A stretch of DNA of 26,957 nucleotides from an uncultured Eubacterium sp. (GTDB lineage Bacteria; Bacillota; Clostridia; Lachnospirales; Lachnospiraceae). Within the stretch, counting starts at the first letter, position 1; each line of letters starts with the position of its first letter. Below the pieces are notes generated by a model. The model was not told the origin of the DNA, searched no databases, and was given only the letters and a program-made list of their open reading frames with translations. The position numbers were made by a program, and so were the translations under genes. Location of the stretch: positions 1 to 26,957 of the forward strand of contig CAJUFM010000039.1 in the NCBI GenBank assembly GCA_910585745.1, in the 5' to 3' direction. Below, one piece after another: positions 8,175 through 16,169 of the stretch.

Positions 8175-8212
8175 TTTACAAAGGATTTACTTGATTTTAC
8201 ATACATTTTACA
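8175..8212. promoter_or_regulatory. Pho-box-like direct repeat array
   Basis: Four TTTAC(A/T) hexamers occur on the plus strand at 8175-8180, 8186-8191, 8196-8201 and 8207-8212, spaced 11, 10 and 11 bases. This is one helical turn each, and the array ends five bases before the cotransporter -35 box. The PhoP box of Bacillus subtilis is made of TT(A/T/C)ACA repeats with similar spacing. The orientation is opposite to the regulated gene, which has precedent but lowers certainty. Confidence 0.55.
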
Positions 8213-8229
8213 TTTAACTAGGACAGCTG

Positions 8230-9612
8230 TTAAAAAACCTTTTCACACAGGATGTGAAGCCCCTCTTTCAATTTCTCCTTCGTCTGTCCGGCAAAACCGA
8301 TCAGAAAGGAAGGCATGTAGTCTTCTGGCAGCTCTTTATAGTAGAAAGACAGGGGACGCAGACGGATACCCTGCTTCTGAGCAGCCTGCATCAGCTCTTC
8401 CTCAGCCCGGTGCCGTAGGCTCCGGGCAATCACATAGAGCCCGGCATAATCTCCCGTCACCTCAATGCGGTCCTGGTAACTGCGGAAAGCCCCCAGCACC
8501 GTATCGTGTTTTTCCTTATACCGTTTGCGCATCCGGTTCAGATGTTTTTCAAAATATCCTCCATGAATAAACTCTGCCATCATCGCCTGATCCAGACGGG
8601 ATACTGGACAGTTATAATCCCCGCAGCACTCCTGAAACCGTTTCATAAGCCGGTCCGGCAGTACCATATATCCCATCCGGAGCGCCGGTGCGATGGCTTT
8701 GGAGAAGGTGCCGATATAAATGACGTTCCCTCCGGTATCAATGCTTTGCAGCGCCGGGATTGGTCTCCCCTTATAGCGGTATTCGCTGTCGTGGTCGTCT
8801 TCGATGATATATCTCTCCTCTTCTTCCTTTGCCCACAGAAGAAGCTGCTGTCTTCTGGCGATGGACATAACCGTTCCCAGTGGAAACTGGTGTGAGGGTG
8901 TCACGTAACAGAGCCGGGCTCCGGAAACTTCCAGCCCCCCGATGCCAATCCCATCGCCTTCCACATCAATATGACAGACCTCGAAGCCATGGGATGCCAG
9001 GATCTTTTTTGCCCTTACATAGCCTGGCTCCTCAAAGGCAATTTTTTTTTCATTTCTGAACAATACTGATAGGAGCTGGAGAAGGTATCCAATCCCTGCG
9101 CCTATAACTACATTGGCAGCTTGGCACAATACTCCTCTCGAACCGTGGAGATAATCTGCCACCGCCCGCCGCAGTTCCTGGTCTCCCCGGTAATCTCCTG
9201 CCTGAAAAAGACTGTGGTCCTTTAATGCCTTCCTTCCAATGGACTGCCAGACGGAATAGGGAAAACCTTCCACATCTACTGCATCAGGATCAAAGTCATA
9301 CCGGTAGTTCTCCTGCCCTTTTTCATCTTCCTCTTCCCTGTGTTCTGCCGGATGGATCTGCTGGGTATGGGTAATCTGGTTCACAAAATATCCCCGTTTA
9401 GGCAGGGAATAGACATATCCCTCTGCTACCAGCTGTTCATAGGCGGTATCCACCGGATTTCTGCTGACCGAAAGATAGCCTGCCAGCTCCCTGGCAGAAG
9501 GCAGTTTTTCCCCACAGGAAAGTCTTCCCGACAGGATTTCTTCTTTTACATAAGAATAAATCTGATGATACATCGGCTCATCAGATTTATTGTTTAAAGA
9601 AAAGGTAAGCAT
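8230..9612 (-). CDS. MocR-family regulator: GntR-type helix-turn-helix fused to a PLP aminotransferase fold
   Basis: MocR proteins use an aminotransferase-like domain to sense PLP or an amino compound and a winged helix to bind DNA. Residues 1-80 are the GntR domain: MYHQIYSYVKEEILSGRL, then LPSARELAGYLSVSRNPVDTAYEQLVAEGY. Residues 105-460 are the fold-type I aminotransferase domain with VTPSHQFPLG (237-246), EDDHDSEYRY (271-280) and GTFSKAIAPALRMGY, where K305 is the expected PLP Schiff-base lysine. The 460-residue length is typical. The ATG at 9610-9612 follows GGAGGAGG nine bases upstream. It overlaps the ribF 3' end by 26 bases, so it is probably the last cistron of the rimP operon. No vitamin B6 gene lies beside it, so its target is unknown. 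Confidence 0.9.
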   Translation of the reverse strand: MLTFSLNNKSDEPMYHQIYSYVKEEILSGRLSCGEKLPSARELAGYLSVSRNPVDTAYEQLVAEGYVYSLPKRGYFVNQITHTQQIHPAEHREEEDEKGQENYRYDFDPDAVDVEGFPYSVWQSIGRKALKDHSLFQAGDYRGDQELRRAVADYLHGSRGVLCQAANVVIGAGIGYLLQLLSVLFRNEKKIAFEEPGYVRAKKILASHGFEVCHIDVEGDGIGIGGLEVSGARLCYVTPSHQFPLGTVMSIARRQQLLLWAKEEEERYIIEDDHDSEYRYKGRPIPALQSIDTGGNVIYIGTFSKAIAPALRMGYMVLPDRLMKRFQECCGDYNCPVSRLDQAMMAEFIHGGYFEKHLNRMRKRYKEKHDTVLGAFRSYQDRIEVTGDYAGLYVIARSLRHRAEEELMQAAQKQGIRLRPLSFYYKELPEDYMPSFLIGFAGQTKEKLKEGLHILCEKVF

Positions 9613-10471
9613 TTTTCTTATCCTCCTCCAACTGTACTTTTAACGTATCCAGCCCGGAAAACTTTCGTTCTCCCCGCAAAAATGCAAACAGCTCCACGCA
9701 GATCTTCTCCCCATAGATCTCCCTGTCAAAGTCCATGATATAGGTCTCTGCACCTGCCTGGTTTTTTCCGGGTATGGTGGGCTTGACACCTACATTGGTA
9801 ACTCCTATATATTCACCGTACTGCGTGTGTATCCGGGATGCATAGACGCCATAGGGAGGTAGAAGTTTTTCCTGCTCCGGCAGCTGGTTCACCGTGGGCA
9901 TCTGGATCGTCCTTCCAATCTGATTGCCCCGGCATACTTCTCCATATATAAAATAGGGATGTCCCAGCAGCTGATTGACCATCTCAATGCTGCCCTTTTC
10001 CAGCTCCTCACGGATTCTCGTGCTGCTGACTGGCTCACCGAACATCTTCTTTTTTGGAAAGACCTTTAACTTATATCCATAAACAGAACTATATTTCTGT
10101 AAAAAAGACACATCTCCCTGACGTTCATATCCGAACCGAAAATCTTCTCCCACGGAGATCAACTTCGCCCCACACTGGCGGATCAGAATGTCCTCCAAAA
10201 AAAACTGGGGGTTCATATGTGACAATTCCTCATCAAAAGGACAGTCGATGTACACCTCGATACCAAGCTTCTCCGCGAGATAACGTTTTTCCTCTGAATT
10301 ATAAATATGTTTGGAATCCAAAAAGTGAAAGGTAAAAAGAACCTTCGTAAGATCCGTAAATTCACGGATTGAGTCCAGCAGCATCCGGTGTCCGCTGTGC
10401 AGACCGTCAAATTTGCCAATGCAAACTGCTGTATTATTTAGTTTATATGGTCCGTGTTCCAGAATCTTCAT
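9587..10471 (-). CDS. ribF: Bifunctional riboflavin kinase / FAD synthetase
   Basis: RibF phosphorylates riboflavin to FMN and adenylates FMN to FAD. The N-terminal nucleotidyltransferase domain shows IGKFDGLHSGH (18-28), the HxGH-type motif, and VSSTRIREEL. The C-terminal flavokinase domain shows YGEVCRGNQIGRTIQMPTVN, with the PT-N metal and ATP site, and TYIMDFDREIYGE. I chose the ATG at 10469-10471, giving 294 residues. The frame extends upstream to 10597, but those residues lie wholly inside truB, resemble nothing in the family and would give an unusual extension. The gene overlaps the truB 3' end by 29 bases and the MocR gene by 26, so translation is probably coupled. No FMN riboswitch is present. 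Confidence 0.94.
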   Translation of the reverse strand: MKILEHGPYKLNNTAVCIGKFDGLHSGHRMLLDSIREFTDLTKVLFTFHFLDSKHIYNSEEKRYLAEKLGIEVYIDCPFDEELSHMNPQFFLEDILIRQCGAKLISVGEDFRFGYERQGDVSFLQKYSSVYGYKLKVFPKKKMFGEPVSSTRIREELEKGSIEMVNQLLGHPYFIYGEVCRGNQIGRTIQMPTVNQLPEQEKLLPPYGVYASRIHTQYGEYIGVTNVGVKPTIPGKNQAGAETYIMDFDREIYGEKICVELFAFLRGERKFSGLDTLKVQLEEDKKNAYLFFKQ

Positions 10472-11414
10472 CTCTGTCTCTTGCCTTTCTATCTGTATAT
10501 ATGGCAGACCCCTCATTAAAAAACATCTTATGGATCCCAAAAACATGCTGAGAATCCCTGTATTTGTAAATAGCATAAAAACGCTGCGTCTCGTCATACA
10601 TCCGTACCAGTGCTCCTTCTGTTAGATCTTCCCCGCACTGGCAGAACTCCCTAGCCACATCGTTTCCATTCTTTAGGAACCGGAGTCCCTTTTCCTCAAC
10701 GATAACTGCCGGATACTTTTTAAATACATGGTCTACCGGGTACAAAATTTCCTCTATTTTCCCATCTTTATAAATGTCCTCGATCTCAGCGAGGGTATGA
10801 GCCTTCTCCAGAAAAAAAGGCGCTACCGAAGTGCGCACAAGAGAAGCCATAGCTGCCCCGCATCCTAGTTTCTGCCCCATATCATGACACAGTGTACGGA
10901 TATAAGTTCCTTTGGAACAGTGTACTCTCATGGAAAATTCCATCGTCTCCGGCGTATAATCCGTCACCTCACAAGAATATATGGTGACCCTTCGTGCCTG
11001 GCGTTCCACCTCGATGCCCTGTCTTGCCAGCTCGTGCAGCCGCCTGCCGTTTACCTTCACAGCAGAATACATCGGCGGGATCTGCCAGATCTCACCGGTA
11101 AATGCCTGGGCCGCCTGGCAGACCTCATCCAGGCTCACAGACACCGGGTGTTTCTCCTGAATGGTTCCTGTCATGTCCTGGGTATCTGTCACAACTCCCA
11201 GGCGGACAACCGCCTCATAGGTCTTGGATTTATCCGTCAGCAACCCGCTTACTTTGGTAGCCCTGCCGAGACAGACGGGAAGCACCCCCACGGCATCCGG
11301 ATCCAGTGTGCCGGTATGCCCAATCTTTTTCTGATGAAAAATCCCCCTAAGCTTCGCTACCACATCGTGGGAAGTAAACCCTTTCTCCTTATATACGTTG
11401 AGTATTCCATCCAT
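10443..11414 (-). CDS. truB: tRNA pseudouridine(55) synthase
   Basis: TruB converts U55 in the T-loop of tRNAs to pseudouridine. The N-terminus MDGILNVYKEKGFTSHDVV is the family opening. GHTGTLDPDAVGVLPV (32-47) carries the catalytic Asp (D38), and SKTYEAVVRLG and SKGTYIRTL are the conserved RNA-binding and active-site segments. The C-terminal part resembles the PUA-like tail. I placed the start at the ATG at 11412-11414, because conserved residues begin there and AGGA lies about eight bases upstream. An in-frame ATG at 11436-11438, with AAAGGAG only three to four bases away, would add eight residues. The gene lies between nrnA and ribF. Confidence 0.94.
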   Translation of the reverse strand: MDGILNVYKEKGFTSHDVVAKLRGIFHQKKIGHTGTLDPDAVGVLPVCLGRATKVSGLLTDKSKTYEAVVRLGVVTDTQDMTGTIQEKHPVSVSLDEVCQAAQAFTGEIWQIPPMYSAVKVNGRRLHELARQGIEVERQARRVTIYSCEVTDYTPETMEFSMRVHCSKGTYIRTLCHDMGQKLGCGAAMASLVRTSVAPFFLEKAHTLAEIEDIYKDGKIEEILYPVDHVFKKYPAVIVEEKGLRFLKNGNDVAREFCQCGEDLTEGALVRMYDETQRFYAIYKYRDSQHVFGIHKMFFNEGSAIYTDRKARDRDEDSGTRTI

Positions 11415-11446
11415 CGTTCTTTCCTGGGATGTGTCCATCCGCTCCT

Positions 11447-12397
11447 TTACTTTTGATCTTTTAACTGCTTCTCAATATGTTCCGTAATATTGTTGATCAC
11501 ATCAAAAGCAGACCCCTTAATGCTGCATCCTGCTGCACGAATATGCCCGCCGCCACCAAAAAAACAAGCGATCCTGCTCACATCCACAAAGTCATTGGAA
11601 CGCATACTCACCTTATATTCCATGGTATCTTTTTCCGTCAGAAGAATTGCCACCTCGACTCCCTGGGTGGTTCGCAGCTCATCGATCACACCATCCAGAT
11701 CCGAAGGCTTTGCATCATAAAACTCCATAACCCGGCGGGACACAATAGAAAAAATAACTTTTCCGTTCATCATCCGGACACTTTCCAGCAGACAGCGGCC
11801 CATGATCTGAAGCTGACGGTACGTCTTCATATAAAAGCTTTCATCAATGATCTTTCCAAAAGGGATTCCCTTCTGCATCAGTCTTCCCGCCATCTCCATC
11901 GTGGACAGACCCGTGTTGGAATGTTTAAACACTCCAGTGTCATGAATGATTCCAGTATAAAATGCCTGCGCCCCAAAATAATCAATCTTTTCCACATCCA
12001 AAAGACTGCAGAGTACTTCGCAGGTGGAACTGGCCTCTGCCTCCACATGGTTTACCTCTGCAAAATTTGTATTGCTGATGTGATGGTCGATATTGACCTT
12101 TCGCACTGCTGCATAAAATACCGGTTCCGCATCTCCCAGACGATCCGGCGAGCCACAATCCAGCGAAACAAAGAGATCAAACTTCTCATCATCGCCTGCC
12201 AGCGCCTCTTCCCGGTTAAGATATTCAAATGCCTCCGGAATCTCTTCTAAGAACACCCGTACCCTTTTGTCCGGGAAATTTTCTATGATATAAGAATATA
12301 ACCCCATACAGGAACCGATGCAGTCTCCATCAGGACGAATATGTCCACCTATGGCAACAGTCCCTGCTTTCTGAATCTCCTCCAATAAGACACTCAT
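11447..12397 (-). CDS. nrnA: DHH-family bifunctional oligoribonuclease / pAp phosphatase
   Basis: NrnA degrades 2-5-mer RNAs and removes the 3' phosphate from pAp, a sulfur-metabolism by-product. The 316-residue protein has the DHH domain: GGHIRPDGDCIGS (17-29, metal ligands H19, D23, D25), SLDCGSPDRLG and NIDHHISNTNF. The DHHA1 domain carries the glycine loop FFGGGGHIRAAGCS near the C-terminus. The metal ligands expected for an active enzyme are intact. The ATG at 12395-12397 has GGTGG upstream and follows the rbfA stop by 15 bases. Its place between rbfA and truB matches Bacillus and Clostridia. Confidence 0.94.
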   Translation of the reverse strand: MSVLLEEIQKAGTVAIGGHIRPDGDCIGSCMGLYSYIIENFPDKRVRVFLEEIPEAFEYLNREEALAGDDEKFDLFVSLDCGSPDRLGDAEPVFYAAVRKVNIDHHISNTNFAEVNHVEAEASSTCEVLCSLLDVEKIDYFGAQAFYTGIIHDTGVFKHSNTGLSTMEMAGRLMQKGIPFGKIIDESFYMKTYRQLQIMGRCLLESVRMMNGKVIFSIVSRRVMEFYDAKPSDLDGVIDELRTTQGVEVAILLTEKDTMEYKVSMRSNDFVDVSRIACFFGGGGHIRAAGCSIKGSAFDVINNITEHIEKQLKDQK

Positions 12398-12412
12398 CCT
12401 CTTCCACCCCTT

Positions 12413-12769
12413 CTATTCCCTGTGATTGACCTCATCAATCCGCTTTGACATTGTCACACCATACTCGATAGAATTATCCAGAATAAATGTCAGCTCTGGT
12501 GTATTTCGCAGATTCATTCTTCTGGCAAGCTGTCCTCTGGCAAAAGATGCACTTTTTTTCAGACCTTCCATCGTCTTTTCCTTCTCTTCCTCACTGCCCA
12601 GTACACTGACAAAAATCTTGGCAAATTTCAGATCCGGAGTCACCTCCACCGCCATCACCGAAGTCATGGGATGCACTCTTGGATCCTTTATCTCCTCCCG
12701 TATGATCTGGCTCATCTCCCTCTGAACCTCACTGTTGATACGGATATTTTTTACACTGTTTTTTTTCAT
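12413..12769 (-). CDS. rbfA: Ribosome-binding factor A
   Basis: RbfA binds the immature 30S subunit and helps mature the 16S rRNA 5' end, which matters most in the cold. The 118-residue protein is full length. It begins with a basic segment and REMSQIIREEIKDPRVHPMTSVMAVEVTPDLKFAKIFVSVLG, the KH-type core of the family, and continues with LRRTPEL-like LRNTPELTFILDNSIEYG. The start ATG at 12767-12769 has GGAGAG only a few bases upstream. That site lies in one arm of a 6-bp hairpin (12775-12793), which could lower initiation. It follows infB by 37 bases in the canonical operon. Confidence 0.95.
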   Translation of the reverse strand: MKKNSVKNIRINSEVQREMSQIIREEIKDPRVHPMTSVMAVEVTPDLKFAKIFVSVLGSEEEKEKTMEGLKKSASFARGQLARRMNLRNTPELTFILDNSIEYGVTMSKRIDEVNHRE

Positions 12770-12774
12770 AGTCT

Positions 12775-12793
12775 CTCCATTCTAAGGATGGAG
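12775..12793 (-). promoter_or_regulatory. Hairpin covering the rbfA ribosome binding site
   Basis: CTCCAT and ATGGAG (arms 12775-12780 and 12788-12793, 7-base loop) pair in the infB-rbfA gap. On the transcript the second arm contains the GGAG used by rbfA, so the hairpin could mask it unless opened by the ribosome finishing infB. The stem is short. Confidence 0.35.
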
Positions 12794-12806
12794 CCCCGCC
12801 CTTTTA

Positions 12807-15554
12807 TTAGCGCGGAACCTCCACCATGATATAACATTCCACCTGATCCTCTTCCTGGATATCATTGAAACCATTAAAGACAAGACCACATTCATAACCG
12901 GCCGCTACTTCTTTTACATCATCTTTGAAACGTTTCAGAGAAGCCAGCTCACCCTCAAAGATCTGCTCGCCCTCGCGGCTGATGCGGCACTTGCAGCCTC
13001 TCTCAACCTTTCCGTCAAGAACATAAGAGCCGGCAATGGTTCCCACACCAGAAGCCTTAAATGTCTGGCGGATCTCCACATGACCGATGACCTTTTCCTC
13101 ATAAATCGGTTCCAGCATACCCTTAAGAGCATTTTCAATGTCCTCAATGGCATCGTAGATGACGCGGTACAGACGGACGTCTACATTTTCTCTATCTGCG
13201 ATCTCTTTCGCTGTATTATCCGGCCGGATATTGAATCCGATGATAATGGCATTGGAAGCGCTGGCAAGAGATACGTCGGATTCGTTGATAGCTCCCACTC
13301 CGCCGTGGATCACCCGTACTGCCACTTCTTCGTTGCCAAGCTTGAGAAGGCTTTGTTTTACCGCCTCTACAGATCCCTGTACATCCGCCTTGATGATCAG
13401 GTTCAGGTCCTTTACATTTCCCGCCTGGATCTGATTGAACAGTCCATCCAGAGAAAGTTTCTTCGCTTTTGTCTCTTCCAACAGTTTATCCTTACTCTGG
13501 TCAATATATGCCTGTGAAATCTGTTTTGCCTCTTTGTCGCTCTCCGTGGATACAAAGATCTCTCCCGCATCCGGTGCCCCGTTCAGGCCAAGTATTTCTA
13601 CAGGTGTAGATGGTCCTGCCACCTTCACTCTCTCTCCGTTGTGGTCGATCATGGCACGCACTTTACCATGGGCAGATCCCACTGCCACATGATCACTGAT
13701 GTGCAGCATACCTTTCTGAACAAGTACTGTCGCCACTGGACCGCGTCCCTTATCCAAACGCGCCTCGATCACGATACCACGCGCCTTACGGTCTGGATTT
13801 GCTTTGAGTTCCAGAACCTCTGCCGTAAGTACGATCATTTCAAGAAGCTGCTCGATTCCTTCTTTTGTATGGGCAGATACCGGAACAAATATAGTGCTTC
13901 CGCCCCAGTCTTCTGGAATCAGCTCGTACTCTGCCAGCTCCTGCTTCACCCGTTCGATATTGGCGCCAGCTTTATCGATCTTATTGACTGCCACAATGAT
14001 CTCCACACCGGCTGCCTTGGCATGGTTGATGGCTTCTACCGTCTGAGGCATAACACCATCGTCGGCTGCCACTACCAGAATAGCGATATCCGTAGACTGG
14101 GCACCACGCATACGCATGGAGGTAAATGCCTCGTGTCCCGGAGTATCCAGGAAGGTGATTTTTTCCCCGTTGATCTCTACCACATAGGCTCCGATGTGCT
14201 GGGTGATGCCACCTGCCTCATGAGAGGTAACATTTTCTTCCCGGATGGCATCCAGAAGGGAGGTTTTACCGTGGTCGACATGCCCCATAACACAGACTAC
14301 CGGCGGACGTTTCTTCATGGAATCTTCCGGTTCCTCATCCTCTTTCAGAAGCTCCGCTACCATGTCGATCTTTTCTTCCATCTCAGCGATGATATCAAAC
14401 TCCAGAGCAATCTCCTCTGCCTCTTCAAAGGTAATATCCTGGTTCAGCGAAACGACCTGCCCCTGCATAAACAGTTTTTTCACCAGCGCAGCTGCCGGCA
14501 TCTTCATCTTATCTGCCAGCTCACGGATCGTCAGACTCTCCGGTATCGTAATCTGCTTAATGGTCTCTTCCGGCTCTTTTGCCGCCGGCTCCGGCTTGAT
14601 GAAAGCACCTTTTCTGTTCGGATCCTTCTTGCTGCGGATCTTGCTCATCTCTTCTTTACTGGACTTTTTATAGGTCCCCTTTTCTGTTACTTTCTTATTA
14701 TTTCTCTTGCGGGAGTTTTTCTGCTCCTGTTTGATGCCATCAAAACCGCTCTGAGACTTTTCAAAACGCTCAAATACGCGCTCGCCGCCCCGGTTGCCAG
14801 CATTTCTGCGGTCTCCAGTATTGCTCTGGCCGCGGCGGTCTCCTCCGCCAAAGTTTCCATTTCCCTGGCCTCTATTGCCTTGACCTCTCCGGTCATTTCC
14901 GCCGGCACCCTGGCCTCCGTTCTGGTTCCGGTTCCCCTGGCCCTGGTTTCTGCGGTCTCCATTGTTGTTCTGTCCACGGCGGTCTCCACTGTTGTTCTGA
15001 TTACGGCGGTCTCCATTACCATAACTGCCACTGCCAGAATTCCCATTCCCCTGGCCTCCGTTCTGGTTCCGGTTCCCCTGGCCCTGGTTCCTGCGGTCTC
15101 CATTGTTGTTCTGGCCGCGGTTTCCCTGATTTTTCTGCTCCCCGTTCTTGGATTCCTTGTTCTGGACCTCTTTGTTCCGGGGTTCTTTGCGACCCGTCTC
15201 TTTCCGTTCAGGAGCCTGACCTGTAACAGCTGGATCTGCCTTTTCAGAAGTCTCTTTCTTTTCTTTCTTTACTTCTTCCGGCTGTTCTGCCTTCTTCTCC
15301 GGCATTTCCTTTTTCGGAGCCGACGGTTCTGCCGCTTTGCTCTCCGTTTCTTTTTTCTTCGCCGGAACCGTCGGTTTATTGGTATTACTGAAGGTCTTTA
15401 GCAAGAAGGCGATCGCATCATCTTCAATATTACTATTGGCACCTTTTACTTCAAAACCGTTGTCATTCAAAAGCTTCACCAGATCTCCACTTTTGATCTC
15501 TTTATTTTTCGACTGCAAACTTCTTGCAATTTCATATATTTTCATTTTCGCCAT
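12807..15554 (-). CDS. infB: Translation initiation factor IF-2
   Basis: IF-2 is the GTPase that places fMet-tRNA on the 30S subunit and joins the 50S. Residues 1-50 are the first IF2N domain. Residues about 60-145 are a charged Lys/Glu/Pro-rich linker. Residues about 140-260 are an unusual low-complexity Asn/Gly/Gln/Arg tract. A second IF2N follows at about 335-385. The G domain has GHVDHGKT (424-431), DTPGHE (470-475), NKID (524-527) and SAH (560-562), followed by the beta-barrel and fMet-tRNA-binding C-terminal domains. At 915 residues it is on the long side. The ATG at 15552-15554 has GGAGG nine bases upstream and overlaps the ylxQ 3' end by 23 bases; an ATG three codons in is the alternative. 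Confidence 0.97.
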   Translation of the reverse strand: MAKMKIYEIARSLQSKNKEIKSGDLVKLLNDNGFEVKGANSNIEDDAIAFLLKTFSNTNKPTVPAKKKETESKAAEPSAPKKEMPEKKAEQPEEVKKEKKETSEKADPAVTGQAPERKETGRKEPRNKEVQNKESKNGEQKNQGNRGQNNNGDRRNQGQGNRNQNGGQGNGNSGSGSYGNGDRRNQNNSGDRRGQNNNGDRRNQGQGNRNQNGGQGAGGNDRRGQGNRGQGNGNFGGGDRRGQSNTGDRRNAGNRGGERVFERFEKSQSGFDGIKQEQKNSRKRNNKKVTEKGTYKKSSKEEMSKIRSKKDPNRKGAFIKPEPAAKEPEETIKQITIPESLTIRELADKMKMPAAALVKKLFMQGQVVSLNQDITFEEAEEIALEFDIIAEMEEKIDMVAELLKEDEEPEDSMKKRPPVVCVMGHVDHGKTSLLDAIREENVTSHEAGGITQHIGAYVVEINGEKITFLDTPGHEAFTSMRMRGAQSTDIAILVVAADDGVMPQTVEAINHAKAAGVEIIVAVNKIDKAGANIERVKQELAEYELIPEDWGGSTIFVPVSAHTKEGIEQLLEMIVLTAEVLELKANPDRKARGIVIEARLDKGRGPVATVLVQKGMLHISDHVAVGSAHGKVRAMIDHNGERVKVAGPSTPVEILGLNGAPDAGEIFVSTESDKEAKQISQAYIDQSKDKLLEETKAKKLSLDGLFNQIQAGNVKDLNLIIKADVQGSVEAVKQSLLKLGNEEVAVRVIHGGVGAINESDVSLASASNAIIIGFNIRPDNTAKEIADRENVDVRLYRVIYDAIEDIENALKGMLEPIYEEKVIGHVEIRQTFKASGVGTIAGSYVLDGKVERGCKCRISREGEQIFEGELASLKRFKDDVKEVAAGYECGLVFNGFNDIQEEDQVECYIMVEVPR
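14908..15113. repeat. Duplicated 65-base unit inside the infB disordered linker
   Basis: Bases 14908-14972 and 15049-15113 are near-identical (one mismatch at 14949/15090) and exactly 141 bases (47 codons) apart, so the frame is kept. Both encode the peptide NNNGDRRNQGQGNRNQNGG. Shorter GDRR(N/G)Q units fill the space between. This is an expanding low-complexity array in a disordered segment of IF-2. Confidence 0.9.
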
Positions 15555-15873
15555 TCACTTTTTCCTCCAAATCTAAATTCTTACCAATTGATGCTGCAAA
15601 TCCCGGATTCAGAACTGCCATCGAAGCGCGGAACTCTTTTCCTACCGCTTTCCCCAATGTTTCCTTGCTGCCAAACAAGGCAAAGGGAACCCGGTAATAC
15701 CGGCAGGAATTTCTGAATTTTTTCTTCGTATTATCAGAAGCATCCTCTGCAACGATCACCAGTTTTGCCTTACCGGAACGGATCGCTTCTTCTGTAAGAA
15801 ATTCTCCACAGGCAATGCTGCCGGCCCGCATCGCCAATCCGAGAGTTCCCAGTACCTTATTCTGCTGAATCAT
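15532..15873 (-). CDS. ylxQ: YlxQ, L7Ae/L30e/S12e-like RNA-binding protein
   Basis: A small 113-residue protein of the L7Ae/L30e fold that binds kink-turn-type RNA. It contains LGLAMRAGSIACGEFLTEEAIRSGKAKLVIVAEDASDNTKKK and a YRVPFALFGSKETLGKAVGKE segment, matching YlxQ (also called RplGA) of Firmicutes. The exact role is not settled. It overlaps rnpM by the four bases ATGA at 15870-15873 and overlaps infB by 23 bases, so all three are translationally linked. Its operon position between rnpM and infB supports the call. Confidence 0.92.
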   Translation of the reverse strand: MIQQNKVLGTLGLAMRAGSIACGEFLTEEAIRSGKAKLVIVAEDASDNTKKKFRNSCRYYRVPFALFGSKETLGKAVGKEFRASMAVLNPGFAASIGKNLDLEEKVNGENENI

Positions 15874-16157
15874 TCACTCAACTGCCTTTCTAAATCTTCA
15901 TAAACTTCCTCTGAAACATTTATTCTAAACGCCCGGCTCAGTCCGTTGGTTTTACGCGCCTTTTTCAAGCACTCTGGATCATCACACAGATAAGCTCCTC
16001 TTCCATTCATTTTTCCTGTGCGGTCAATACAGATCTTTGGTTCCCCGCTGGGATCCTCCTCTGTTCCTGACACCTTTACCACCCGGATGAGCTGCTTTTT
16101 TTCTTTGCTTTCCCGACAGCCGATACACTGTCTCATGGGAATCTTTTTACCTTTCAA
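15870..16157 (-). CDS. rnpM: RNase P modulator RnpM (YlxR)
   Basis: YlxR, renamed RnpM, binds the RNase P RNA and modulates its activity. The 95-residue protein has the family motif MRQCIGCRESKEKKQLIRVV (residues 8-27) and GRGAYLCDDPECLKKA, with Cys pairs near both ends. An insertion (SGTEEDPSGEP) sits between the first two strands. The start is TTG at 16155-16157, with AAGGAG eight bases upstream; starting at the internal ATG would remove the KGKKIP basic tail. It follows nusA by 12 bases and overlaps ylxQ by four. Confidence 0.93.
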   Translation of the reverse strand: MKGKKIPMRQCIGCRESKEKKQLIRVVKVSGTEEDPSGEPKICIDRTGKMNGRGAYLCDDPECLKKARKTNGLSRAFRINVSEEVYEDLERQLSE

Positions 16158-16169
16158 ACGATCAACTCC

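Noticed and set aside
10472..10597. N-terminal extension of ribF
   Set aside because: These 42 codons lie entirely within truB and do not resemble RibF; conserved sequence starts at the ATG at 10471.
10472..11413. FMN or other riboswitch before ribF
   Set aside because: ribF starts inside truB and no conserved riboswitch core was seen.
13641..15401. Long plus-strand open frame of 586 codons opposite infB
   Set aside because: It is antisense to secure IF-2 coding sequence, its protein is composed of repeated hydrophobic and basic strings with no family resemblance, and it has no good ribosome binding site.
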